Shown one piece after another: positions 52,801 through 60,451 of a DNA stretch of 64,000 nucleotides. A program made the position numbers and the translations under genes. How positions within the stretch are numbered: the stretch's first letter is position 1; every line of letters starts with the position of its first letter. The DNA is from Rhodomicrobium vannielii ATCC 17100 (GTDB lineage: Bacteria; Pseudomonadota; Alphaproteobacteria; Rhizobiales; Rhodomicrobiaceae), in assembly GCF_000166055.1 (NCBI RefSeq), contig NC_014664.1, forward strand, positions 2,387,501-2,451,500, given 5' to 3'. The notes under the pieces were generated by a model. That model did not search any database. It saw only the letters and a program-made list of their open reading frames with translations, and was not told the origin of the DNA.

Positions 52801-54205
52801 GGTCGCCGGTGACGAAATTGCCTGAGCCGGTGCCGGATGCGCTGTTGTCGTTTCCGGTCACCGCATTGCCGGTGATGAAGCCGGTCGCGAGGTTGCGGTC
52901 GCCCGTTACGAAATTGCCGCTGAGGTCGCCGAACGCCGAATTGAACGAGCCATTCACGACGTTGCCTGACGCGTTGCCGACAGCCTTGTTGCTGTCGCCG
53001 GCTACTGCGTTGCCGCTGAGGACGCCTACCGCAAGATTGCCCGAACCGTTCACCCCGTTGCCGCTGAAATTACCCACAACAGTGTTGAAGGTGGCACCAT
53101 CTGCATAGCCGTTGCCGGAGACGTCGCCGATGACGGTGTTATTCTGGACGTCTGCGCCGGATAGATTGCCGGAGCCGTTGCCGATGATCTTGTTGTTCTG
53201 GAAATTCTGGCCGTTGCCGGAACCCGACAGGTTTCCAACGACGAGGTTGTTCGAGTAATTCGCACCGTTGCCGAGAGCCGAGGTGTTGCCGATGACCGTA
53301 TTGTTGGCGAAACCGGTCTGATTTAGGCCGCCGGAGCCGTTGCCAATTATGGTGTTGTCTGTCACCGAGCCGAGGTTACCGGTACCCGAAGCGTTGCCAA
53401 TGATCTTGTTGCCCGTAACCGGGCCGCCAAGGTTAAGGCTACCCGAGCCGTTGCCGATTATCGTGTTGTTCTGAACGTCGTTGCCGTTGCCGCTGCCGGA
53501 TGCATTGCCGATGATGGTATTACCCGTCACGGAACCCGCTAGGTTCAGGCTGCCAGAATTATCGCCGAAAATTCTGTTGTCGGTTACGTTGCCGCCGTTT
53601 CCGCTGCCCGAATTATCGCCGACGATCCTGTTATTGGAAACGGTAACGGTTTGGGCCAGACCGTTCAGGCTGCCTGAGTTGTTGCCGATGACCGCGTTGT
53701 TGCTGATCGTCGCGTTTCCGCCGAGGAGACCGTTGCTCGAAAGCGAATTGTTTCCCTGAACATTGTTGTTCTGGATATTGGCGTTACCGCCTAAAAGCGA
53801 CGTTCCGTTCAGGCTGAGCGAATCGGTACCCTGGACGTTATTGTTTATGAGCGTCGCGTTTCCGGACGTCAAACCGCTGCCGTTTCCACTCGCGGAATTG
53901 CCCACTACAGTATTGTTTGTGAGAACAGCTGTTCCCGACGTCGCGGGCAATGTCGCATTACCGTTGTTGCGGAGGGCTTCCGCGCCATCCACCGTGTTGC
54001 CGGTGCAGTTCAAGCTGTTGCTGCCTAGGAAACCACCGGTTCCGTTCGTTTTTCCGGCGTTGGTGCCGGTCAATGTATTCGTGCCGCCGGGGCAGTCCAA
54101 GGCCACAGCAGGCGCACTTGTCATTGCTGTCAATGCAGCGACGCTGACCCCGGCCGCGAGCGCATAACGAAGAGTGCTAAGTATATGCACTTTCTGATTT
54201 AACAT
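49877..54205 (-). CDS. Giant YadA/Hia-type trimeric autotransporter adhesin, 1442 aa
   Basis: Outer-membrane surface adhesin. Signal peptide of about 36 residues (YALAAGVSVAALTAMTSAPAVA). The next 350 residues are Asn/Gly/Ser-rich and built on NNTxxGNxSGxGN steps. Then come about 22 units of 32 residues, each made of two 16-residue halves (NAASGFITGNIVNGSD and NSASGTGSGNVVTGSR). Ordinary Hep_Hag-like head repeats follow (AVAIGTGAQASGRRSGAFGTGA) with the TTRANQVSVG head-end motif. The YadA anchor (about residues 1365-1433) has four strands and shares GFSTDREQVAGR with adhesin 1. Unusually, the barrel does not end with an aromatic residue: a GGGGLPPLK tail follows. GGAGAAGG precedes the ATG. 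Confidence 0.9.
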   Translation of the reverse strand: MLNQKVHILSTLRYALAAGVSVAALTAMTSAPAVALDCPGGTNTLTGTNAGKTNGTGGFLGSNSLNCTGNTVDGAEALRNNGNATLPATSGTAVLTNNTVVGNSASGNGSGLTSGNATLINNNVQGTDSLSLNGTSLLGGNANIQNNNVQGNNSLSSNGLLGGNATISNNAVIGNNSGSLNGLAQTVTVSNNRIVGDNSGSGNGGNVTDNRIFGDNSGSLNLAGSVTGNTIIGNASGSGNGNDVQNNTIIGNGSGSLNLGGPVTGNKIIGNASGTGNLGSVTDNTIIGNGSGGLNQTGFANNTVIGNTSALGNGANYSNNLVVGNLSGSGNGQNFQNNKIIGNGSGNLSGADVQNNTVIGDVSGNGYADGATFNTVVGNFSGNGVNGSGNLAVGVLSGNAVAGDSNKAVGNASGNVVNGSFNSAFGDLSGNFVTGDRNLATGFITGNAVTGNDNSASGTGSGNFVTGDRNAASGFITGNIVNGSDNSASGTGSGNFVTGDRNAASGFITGNIVNGSDNSASGTGSGNFVTGDRNAASGFITGNIVNGSDNSASGTGSGNVVTGSRNAASGFITGNIVNGSDNSASGTGSGNVVTGSRNAASGFITGNIVNGSDNSASGTGSGNFVTGDRNLATGFITGNAVTGSDNSASGTGSGNLVTGNRNAASGFITGNIVNGSDNSASGTGSGNVVRGDRNAASGFITGNLVEGSDNSASGTGSGNLVRGDRNKASGFITGNIVNGSDNSASGTGSGNVVTGSRNAASGFITGNIVNGSDNSASGTGSGNVVTGSRNAASGFITGNIVNGSDNSASGTGSGNVVTGSRNAASGFITGNIVTGNDNSASGTGSGNVVTGSRNAASGFITGNIVNGSDNSASGTGSGNVVTGNRNAASGFITGNIVEGSDNSASGTGSGNIVRGDRNKASGFISGNLVLGDDNSASGTASGNLVRGNRNAASGVASGNLVLGDDNSASGTASGNLVAGNRNAASGVASGNLVLGDDNSASGTASGNLVRGNRNAASGVASGNLVLGDDNSASGTASGNLVRGNRNAASGVASGNLVLGDDNSASGTASGNLVRGNRNAASGVASGNLVLGDDNSASGTGSGNIVRGDRNKASGVGTGNAVFGDDNSASGTASGNLVIGYANQTSGVGTGNAVIGIGNQSSGIASGNLVAGIGNQSSGIASGNAVLGNGNVAVGNLSGNLVAGSRNQASGSLAGNVVSGNDNIAIGTLSGNGVDADRTTSIGFGATASANDAVAIGTGAQASGRRSGAFGTGADAGYSNSYAIGTNVSTTRANQVSVGNANNQYTFAGITSYQSKAYQSGPLEVVTSDRSGNLASDGGFLFNRMGYLGSRTEDLAAGIAVATSLATPDRTGDQTWALAANWGNYDGYNAFSVSGIAAIAGGVFDANDMVSLGGAIGFSTDREQVAGRVSLQIAGGGGLPPLK
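50770..52910 (-). repeat. Tandem 96-bp repeats encoding the adhesin stalk/head (about 22 units)
   Basis: Counted from the translated sequence: about 22 occurrences of the DNSASGT block, spaced by 32 residues. Two subfamilies are seen. The distal units (about 51440-52910) read FITGNIVNGSDNSASGTGSGN; the proximal units (about 50925-51440) read VASGNLVLGDDNSASGTASGN. Neighbouring units within each block are nearly identical in DNA, which points to recent tandem duplication or gene conversion. Confidence 0.88.
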
Positions 54206-54381
54206 CGACCTTCTCCAAAAAGTTTCGCCGGGCGTGGGTCATTTCTCAGTCATGCAATAGGTGAATGCGACCTATGCCCTCCCTGGTTGTGGAGAAGATC
54301 AGAGTCCCCTATGCCGAGCAACGCTTCAATACTCGCACAGGTAGAATTTTGCCCTTATGTTGACAAATAGTCACGCGTTCA

Positions 54382-54397
54382 GGTTGCATCTGCAACC
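54382..54397. promoter_or_regulatory. Perfect palindrome upstream of adhesin 2
   Basis: GGTTGCA-TC-TGCAACC, two 7-bp arms with 2-bp spacer, about 180 bp before the adhesin start. Half of it (AGGTTGCAT) recurs 80 bp upstream of adhesin 1. Could be a regulator site; unidentified. Confidence 0.4.
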
Positions 54398-54884
54398 CGA
54401 CTGGCATATAGCGAGCAAGTCGCAAGCAACTCATTACTACTTTGAGTTGAATATTAGAATTTACTGCAGCTTCGATAAGTGCACGTAGCGCGACCGCTCC
54501 AGCCACGCATAAGAAGCCCCGTGGCACGCCGCCTTTCGTTGGGAAAGGAACTGGCCGCGCATGCAGGCGCTGCGCACGCCGAAGCCGAGGACGCTTGAAC
54601 GCGCGAACCGCCCAAGGCGAAGCACGGTTTGCTTCAAGCGAACAGCCCGAGGAGGCCCATCGATTCGGAGATTTTGCTCGGTCGTGCCGGAGATCATCGC
54701 TGAGCGCGCGAGTCGCTCGCGACGCCCGTGTGGCTGGGTCGTCGAGAAGGTCAACACCGACCAGTTCGCGCTTGCGCGCTCGGAGATCATCGCCAGATTC
54801 CGGGCCGTCAACCTGGGCGCCGCCTCAGACGAGTTGTAGCCTACCTGCGATGTGGAGAAGCCGCCGCTCGACCGTGCACAAAAA

Positions 54885-54919
54885 AAAGCGCCCAACTCCG
54901 GCGAAGGTTGGGCGCTTTT
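54885..54919 (-). terminator. Strong intrinsic terminator downstream of lolA
   Basis: Perfect 13-bp stem AAAAGCGCCCAAC/GTTGGGCGCTTTT with a 9-nt loop, and a run of eight T on the minus strand. It lies about 195 bp after the lolA stop and probably ends the ftsK-lolA transcript. It could also act on the plus strand (TTTTGCGTTTT). Confidence 0.85.
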
Positions 54920-55114
54920 GCGTTTTCACGCATGCGTCGGGAGGGAAGCCGACGCTGAGAGATTAATGCCTTCGGCTAGACGGGGGGGCACTACCGATGG
55001 TGACTGGCATCAATCTCTCTATGCAAGGTAAGATAGCACGGCCCTCATCGATTGCAAATGAAAAATCGGCAATTCGCACCTTGACAGTGGCGAATCTGTC
55101 GCAGCTTGACCGTG

Positions 55115-55993
55115 TCAGTTCGCGGCCTTGAAACCGATCGTCTTCGAGAATTCGAAGACATCGGGCGCAGGTGCTTTATTTTCCTCGAGATTCGCGACCT
55201 CGATCTTGGTGCTCAGACCCTGCGCATCGGTGATGATCCACTCCTTCAGCACCATGTCCGGCTTCGAGAACATGAGGCGGATGCGCCCCGAGCCGTCGCC
55301 TTTCTTGTCCTCGACGGTGAGAACGACGACGTCCGTCCACTGTTCGACACCGAGAATGTTGGCGTCGTTGATGAGATCGACGTGTTCCGACAGCAAGAGG
55401 CGGAATGGCGTGACCTCCAGCGGGTAGCGGTCCGAGGTGTTCAGGTCGTGATCCTCGATGGCAAGATATTTGCCGTCCGCGATGATCTTGAGCCTGCTCG
55501 GCGCGCCGTAGTCGAACCGAACCTTGCCGCCACGCGCGAGATAGAACTTGCCGCGCTTCTGCTTGGTGTCGGGGTCCGACTGGACGAACACGCCCTGAAG
55601 AAATGTCATCTTGTTGAAATAATCGTTGATTTTAGCAACGACTTCGAGGTCGCTTTCCTGGATGGGTGCAGCGGCCGGTTCGGGCGTCACCGGCGGCTGC
55701 TGCGCAAGGTCGGTTTGCCAGCCCGGCGCCGAAGTGGATGCCGTTCCACCGATGGGGCTTGTCGGCTTGGCCGCCGGGGTCGAGGGCTCGACCGGAAGCG
55801 TGTCCACCTGATTCGCTGGCGGAGCTGCCGGAGCCGGTGCGGCGGAAGGAACCGGATAGGTTTTGTGGACTTCCGTCTGACCACCCTGCGCAAAAGCCGC
55901 GGTCACGGTGCCGGCGGCCAGCAGCGCGCCGAGCGCCACCCGCGTCAGCCGCGCCCCTGATCCCATTAAGCTCGAAACGACGCGCTTGCTCAT
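55115..55993 (-). CDS. lolA: LolA-like outer-membrane lipoprotein carrier
   Basis: Periplasmic chaperone that carries lipoproteins from LolCDE to the outer membrane. 292 residues, longer than the usual ~200 because of a Pro/Ala-rich insert (about residues 40-110) after the signal peptide (1-36, ending AAFA-Q). The LolA half-barrel follows: INDYFNKMTFLQGVFVQSDPDTKQKRGKFYLARGGKVRFDYGAPSRLKIIADGKYLAIEDHDL, then TPFRLLLSEHVDLIND and LEENKAPAPDVFEF. This alphaproteobacterial variant lies beside ftsK, as here. 186 nt after ftsK on the same strand. Confidence 0.9.
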   Translation of the reverse strand: MSKRVVSSLMGSGARLTRVALGALLAAGTVTAAFAQGGQTEVHKTYPVPSAAPAPAAPPANQVDTLPVEPSTPAAKPTSPIGGTASTSAPGWQTDLAQQPPVTPEPAAAPIQESDLEVVAKINDYFNKMTFLQGVFVQSDPDTKQKRGKFYLARGGKVRFDYGAPSRLKIIADGKYLAIEDHDLNTSDRYPLEVTPFRLLLSEHVDLINDANILGVEQWTDVVVLTVEDKKGDGSGRIRLMFSKPDMVLKEWIITDAQGLSTKIEVANLEENKAPAPDVFEFSKTIGFKAAN

Positions 55994-56179
55994 GCTTCGG
56001 GTGCCCCTGTGAAAACGTCAAAATTTTGCGCTCATCAATTTGCAAGAAAGCGTCAAATTCGCGGCGAGACGGCAGAGTGGCCCTATATTCGTCTTCGAGA
56101 AGACACGCCAGTGCATAAGTGAAATGCGGTGACGCGCATCGCTCGTCCGCTCCGCGCGGAACCGCCATCGTCCGCGCCG

Positions 56180-58894
56180 CTAACTCGCCCTGTTGCGCTC
56201 CTCGATCAGAATCTCCCGCCGACCGGTGCGGCCCGGCGCTCCGACGATGCCTTCCTGCTCCATCCGCTCGATGAGCGAGGCCGCGCGGTTGTAGCCGATG
56301 CCGAGGCGGCGCTGGAGATAGCTCGTCGTCGGCTTCCGGTCCTTCAGCACGATGTCCACGGCGGATGCATAAAGGTCGCCGCTGTCGCCGCCGCCACCAC
56401 CCTTGCGCGGGGCTTCGTCTTCGGCGTCCGGGTCTTCGAGGATGTCGTCGCGGTAGTTCGGGAAGCCCTGCGCCTTGAGATGCGCGGCGACGTGCTCCAC
56501 CTCTTCGTCCGACACGAACGGCCCGTGCGCGCGGATGATGCGCCCGCCCGCAGCCATATAGAGCATGTCGCCCGCGCCGAGGAGTTGTTCCGCACCCTGC
56601 TCGCCGATGATGGTGCGGCTGTCGATCTTCGACGTGACCTGAAAGCTGATGCGGCTCGGGAAGTTCGCCTTGATCGTGCCCGTCACCACGTCCACGCTCG
56701 GGCGCTGCGTCGCCATGATAAGATGAATGCCCGCCGCGCGCGCCATCTGGGACAGGCGCTGCACCGCGAATTCGATGTCCTTGCCCGCCACCATCATCAA
56801 GTCGGCCATTTCGTCGATGACGACCACGATGTAGGTCATCGGCACCGGATCGAAGATTTCTTCCTCCTCGATCGGCTCATCAGTGTCGGGATCGAAGCCG
56901 GTCTGAATGACGCGCTTCAACGGCTGCCCGCGAAGCTGCGCGGCGGCGACCCTGGAATTGTAGCTCGTGATGTTGCGCACGCCGAGCTTCGACATCTTCT
57001 CGTAGCGCGTGTTCATCTCCTTGACCGTCCACTTCAGCGCGGCGACGGCCTTTTTCGGGTCGGTCACGACGGGCGCGAGCAGATGTGGGATGCCGTCATA
57101 GACGGAAAGCTCCAGCATCTTCGGGTCGATCATGATGAAATTGCACTGGCTCGGCGGCAGGCGATAGAGCAACGACAGGATCATCGTGTTGATGCCGACC
57201 GACTTGCCGGAGCCGGTCGTGCCCGCGATGAGCAGATGCGGCATGCGGGCTAGATCCACGACGATGGGTTCGCCGCCGATGGACTTGCCGAGCGCGAGCG
57301 GCAGCGCGGCCTGACTGTCCTGAAACGCGTTCGACTCGATGATGCCGCGCAGTGAGACCATTTCGCGCTTTGCGTTCGGCAATTCGATGCCGATGGCGTC
57401 GCGGCCGGGGACCACGGCGACGCGGGCCGAGACGGCGCTCATGGATCGTGCGATGTCGTCGGCGAGGCCCACGACGCGCGAGGATTTCGTGCCGCGCGCG
57501 GGCTCAAGCTCGAACAGCGTGATGACGGGGCCGGGATAGATGCCCGACATCTTGCCCTTCACGCCGAAGTCGCCAAGCACGCCCATCAGCCCGGACGCGC
57601 GCTGCATCAGCATGGGGTCGTGCGCGCCGGGGCGCTCCGAGGCAACGGGCGGCGACGACAGCAGCGAGAGCGGCGGCAGCGCGGACGTAAAGTGTTCGAG
57701 CACATCGTCGTCTGTGCGAAGCGCGGGCTCGTCGTTGGCGGCCTTCACGTAGATCAGCGGCTTCTGGCGTTTCACGGCTGCGGCGGCCGCTGTGCCGGTT
57801 TCCATGATCTTGTGCGCGCCGTTCAGCGCCGTTTCCATGGCCTTGCCCGTGAGGCGGCGGATCGGCGAAACCGGCTCGCTGTCATCGTCGGACATTCCGT
57901 TCGCCGTGGCGCCGGCGGATGAACTCGGCGAGCGGCGCACTCCGAAGAACGGTTCGATGCGAACATCCTCGAAAAGCCCGTCCGGTTCGGCATCGACACG
58001 CCGCGTTTCGGACCCGCCGAGCGAAGGCGACGGGCGGCTGCCCCAATCCGAGAAGGCCGAAGGCTCCACGGCCTTCGGCGCGGGCTTTCTGGGCGCTTTT
58101 GCCGGGGCGGGCGACGGAGCGGGCGCGGGCGTTTCCTCGCGAACCCGCGCGAGCCAGTAATCGCCGGGATGCGCGAACGCCGCAAGCGCACCGCCGCCTT
58201 GCTGAGAGACGCGCTTCGCCCAAGCCGCCGCCTTGTCGATCAGAGGTTCTTCCTTGGCTTTCGCTTTGCCCTTGCCTTTCGCCGGAGCCTCGCCCCCCAA
58301 CTGGAACGCCGCGGGGAGAACCTTGGAGTTCAGCCCGCAGGCCCGAAGCAGGCACCACCCGCCAGCGGGCAGCAGGACAAGACCGAAGAGCGGCCACAGG
58401 AGCGAAGGCGCAATCGCTGCCGTTGCCTTCGCCACGAGCGCAGCCGCGAAGTCGCCCGCGATGCCGCCGAGCCCCGTATCCAGCACCCACGTTTTCGGCG
58501 TCGGAAACATCGCGAAGAAGGCCGGCACGAGCAGCGCCGCCGCTGCCCAGTAGGCGAGGCGCAGGCGCGGACGCGAGGGGATGTGACCGCCCGAGATGCG
58601 GAAGCCGAACACCGAGATCGGGAAAACGAGGAAGGGCGAGGCAAGCCCGAACGCCTGCATCATCGCGTCGGCGACGCTCGCGCCACGATGGCCGAGCCAA
58701 TTATGCGGCTGTGATGTCGTGGCGTAGCTTGGGCTCGGGTCGCCGTAGGACCAGCTTATCAGCGCAAGCCAGATCGCGGCCGCAATCCCGACCAGCGAGA
58801 ACCCCAAAACGCGCCACGGCAAGCGTCGCACCTCGGCCGCCAGCGCTTTCGGCAGAAACCTTTGCCTCGACTCCATGCGCGCACGCCACCCCAC
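56180..58894 (-). CDS. ftsK: DNA translocase FtsK
   Basis: Septal DNA pump that coordinates chromosome dimer resolution and division. 904 residues. The N-terminal membrane part has four helices (from [18 protein letters not shown] to [18 protein letters not shown]). A Pro/Ala-rich linker follows to about residue 410. The motor has the alpha-beta core with [32 protein letters not shown], Walker A in [17 protein letters not shown], Walker B in [14 protein letters not shown], and [15 protein letters not shown]. The C-terminal gamma winged helix is complete ([29 protein letters not shown]). Followed by lolA. Upstream on the same strand, 48 nt away, is the aminotransferase. Confidence 0.96.
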   Translation of the reverse strand: MGWRARMESRQRFLPKALAAEVRRLPWRVLGFSLVGIAAAIWLALISWSYGDPSPSYATTSQPHNWLGHRGASVADAMMQAFGLASPFLVFPISVFGFRISGGHIPSRPRLRLAYWAAAALLVPAFFAMFPTPKTWVLDTGLGGIAGDFAAALVAKATAAIAPSLLWPLFGLVLLPAGGWCLLRACGLNSKVLPAAFQLGGEAPAKGKGKAKAKEEPLIDKAAAWAKRVSQQGGGALAAFAHPGDYWLARVREETPAPAPSPAPAKAPRKPAPKAVEPSAFSDWGSRPSPSLGGSETRRVDAEPDGLFEDVRIEPFFGVRRSPSSSAGATANGMSDDDSEPVSPIRRLTGKAMETALNGAHKIMETGTAAAAAVKRQKPLIYVKAANDEPALRTDDDVLEHFTSALPPLSLLSSPPVASERPGAHDPMLMQRASGLMGVLGDFGVKGKMSGIYPGPVITLFELEPARGTKSSRVVGLADDIARSMSAVSARVAVVPGRDAIGIELPNAKREMVSLRGIIESNAFQDSQAALPLALGKSIGGEPIVVDLARMPHLLIAGTTGSGKSVGINTMILSLLYRLPPSQCNFIMIDPKMLELSVYDGIPHLLAPVVTDPKKAVAALKWTVKEMNTRYEKMSKLGVRNITSYNSRVAAAQLRGQPLKRVIQTGFDPDTDEPIEEEEIFDPVPMTYIVVVIDEMADLMMVAGKDIEFAVQRLSQMARAAGIHLIMATQRPSVDVVTGTIKANFPSRISFQVTSKIDSRTIIGEQGAEQLLGAGDMLYMAAGGRIIRAHGPFVSDEEVEHVAAHLKAQGFPNYRDDILEDPDAEDEAPRKGGGGGDSGDLYASAVDIVLKDRKPTTSYLQRRLGIGYNRAASLIERMEQEGIVGAPGRTGRREILIEERNRAS

Positions 58895-58942
58895 GAAAAT
58901 ACCGGACGACTTACCGGACTCATGGCCGACCGCGCGGCCATC

Positions 58943-60136
58943 TCACAACAACATCGACGCGAGGCGATCCACGGCGTCGCGCGTCACGTCGAGAGGGTCC
59001 ACCAGCGCGAGCCGGACGTAATCGCCCGCCGGATTGAAGCCGCGCTTGTCCGGTTGCGCCAGAAAGGCCCCAGGCAACACTTTGACACCGCATCCTTTCC
59101 AAATCGTTTTCGCAGCCTCGACACCTCCACCTAAATGCGAGAGATCGAGCCAAAGAAACATGCCGCCCGCAGGCTCGTAATAATTCGGCAGACCGCTGAG
59201 CTTTTCGTTCGCGGCGGCGAACTTCGCCTGATAGAGCGCGCGGCTTTCGGCGGCGTGCGCGTCGTCGGACCAAAGCGCCACCGAGGCATGCTGGATCGGG
59301 ATCGGCACCTGCGGACAGGCCACATTTCGGTATTGCAGATAGTCCTTCAGGAACCCCGCATCACCCGCGATGAAGCCCGACCGAAGCCCCGGCGCATTCG
59401 AGCGCTTCGACAGCGAATTGAAGACGAGCACGCGGTTAAGATCGCCGGTCCGCGCGGCCACCTGAAGCGCGCTTGCGGGTGGCTCGTTCTGGTAAATCTC
59501 TGAATAACATTCATCCGAAAAAACGTAGAACTCATGGCGGCGGGCAAGCGCGATCAGCCGCTCGAAATAGGCGGGGGTGGCCACAACGCCCTGAGGGTTC
59601 GCGGGCGATGCGATGTAGAAGGCCGCCGTGCGGTCGAGGAGCCTCGGATCGAGCGCGTCGAGGTCAGGCAGGAAGCCGCTTGCGGCGGTCGCGGGGAGCA
59701 TGACAGCTTCGCAACCCGCCGTGAGCGCGCCCGCGTAATAGGCTTGATAGAACGGGTTCGGCATCAGCACGGCGGCGCCGCGCGCGTTCTTCTTCGCCGC
59801 CGCCAGCGTCATCGCCGAAACGAGACCTTCGCGCGTGCCGCATAGCGGGAGAATGTGCCTATCCGGGTCAACGACGCCCGACGCCAGCGCGTAGCGGCGC
59901 GTGAGCCATACAGCGATGGCCTGGCGCAGTTCCGTGATCCCGTTGATCGGCGGATATTTCGAAAAGCTCTTCCAGTGTTCGGCGATGATATCCGCCGCAA
60001 ACGAGGGCACGCCATGGCGCGGCTCGCCGATGGTCATGTCGATGGGAGAAGCGCCGGGCTTCAGCCCCTCGATGAGGTCGCGAAGACGCGGGAAGGGCGA
60101 CTGGATCGTGGACAGCGAGGTTTCGGTTTCGGACAC
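58943..60136 (-). CDS. Class-I/II PLP aminotransferase (DapC-like)
   Basis: Fold-type I pyridoxal-phosphate aminotransferase of 397 residues, of the kind annotated as succinyldiaminopimelate transaminase (dapC) beside ftsK in alphaproteobacteria. Evidence: IDMTIGEPRHGVPSF at the N terminus, KYPPINGITELRQAI, ASPANPQGVVATPAYFERL with the cofactor Asn, the FSDECYSEIY Asp/Tyr, the Schiff-base Lys in FNSLSKRSNAPGLRSGFIAG, and PAGGMFLWLDLS. Exact substrate is not proven by sequence; a role in lysine/peptidoglycan precursor synthesis fits the cell-division neighbours. Confidence 0.88.
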   Translation of the reverse strand: MSETETSLSTIQSPFPRLRDLIEGLKPGASPIDMTIGEPRHGVPSFAADIIAEHWKSFSKYPPINGITELRQAIAVWLTRRYALASGVVDPDRHILPLCGTREGLVSAMTLAAAKKNARGAAVLMPNPFYQAYYAGALTAGCEAVMLPATAASGFLPDLDALDPRLLDRTAAFYIASPANPQGVVATPAYFERLIALARRHEFYVFSDECYSEIYQNEPPASALQVAARTGDLNRVLVFNSLSKRSNAPGLRSGFIAGDAGFLKDYLQYRNVACPQVPIPIQHASVALWSDDAHAAESRALYQAKFAAANEKLSGLPNYYEPAGGMFLWLDLSHLGGGVEAAKTIWKGCGVKVLPGAFLAQPDKRGFNPAGDYVRLALVDPLDVTRDAVDRLASMLL

Positions 60137-60451
60137 GGGCGGGCACCGGGTTGCTTCAACGTCAAGCTGCGGAGTCTAGCACCGTGAGACGGAAGGCAAA
60201 ACCCTGGGGGCGATAGAAAAGCCCGGGAGATGGGTTCCCGGGCTTGCCCTGCCGCCACGCCGAGCGCCGGAGGGAGGCGTTCGGCGAGCGAGAGTGCTTC
60301 AAGCAAAGTGGATGCGCGTTCGCTTGAAAACGCCTCGAAGCAGAGAGAAAGCAATTTCGAATCCGAAGAAGCACGAAAAAGCTCGGCAGGAGACAGCGAG
60401 GTTGCTGCCTTGAAGAGGAGGTTCGGACGGCGCTTAGGCCGTCCGCGCCGA
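60137..60451. other. Gap between amtB and the aminotransferase gene
   Basis: 315 bp with no credible gene. It holds two hairpins in the path of the amtB transcript: one at 60424-60445 and a stronger one at 60217-60245. The part next to 60136 should contain the aminotransferase promoter. Confidence 0.5.
60217..60245 (-). terminator. Intrinsic terminator of glnK-amtB
   Basis: 10-bp stem AAGCCCGGGA/TCCCGGGCTT, 7-nt loop, then TTTT-C on the minus strand. Located about 207 bp after amtB. A second perfect 8-bp hairpin (60424-60431 with 60438-60445, loop GCTTAG), without a T run, lies only 6 bp after the amtB stop. Confidence 0.7.

Larger units (their letters stand above)
54206..55114. other. Gap between adhesin 2 and lolA
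   Basis: About 900 bp. The first 280 bp are A/T-richer and should hold the adhesin 2 promoter; they contain a perfect palindrome (54382-54397) and the 9-mer TTGAGTTGA (54442-54450). The middle (54560-54840) has open frames with Arg-rich translations; a plus-strand frame ending at 54839 (tail VEKVNTDQFALARSEIIARF) might be a gene remnant, but I do not recognise it. A strong terminator lies at 54885-54919. Confidence 0.5.

Noticed and set aside
50770-52910. Regular 96-bp repeat array, possibly CRISPR-like
   Set aside because: The repeats are contiguous coding units of the adhesin with no unique spacers.
50729-53108. Very long plus-strand open frames (666 and 771 codons) across the adhesin repeats
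   Set aside because: They are antisense to the adhesin. The repeats lack stops in several frames because of their codon composition, so the translations merely repeat EV/AGCAVV- or PDALLS-type blocks. No start signals or family resemblance.
54561-54839. 92-codon plus-strand frame upstream of a terminator
   Set aside because: Arg-rich translation, no ribosome binding site, no recognised family; at most a gene remnant.
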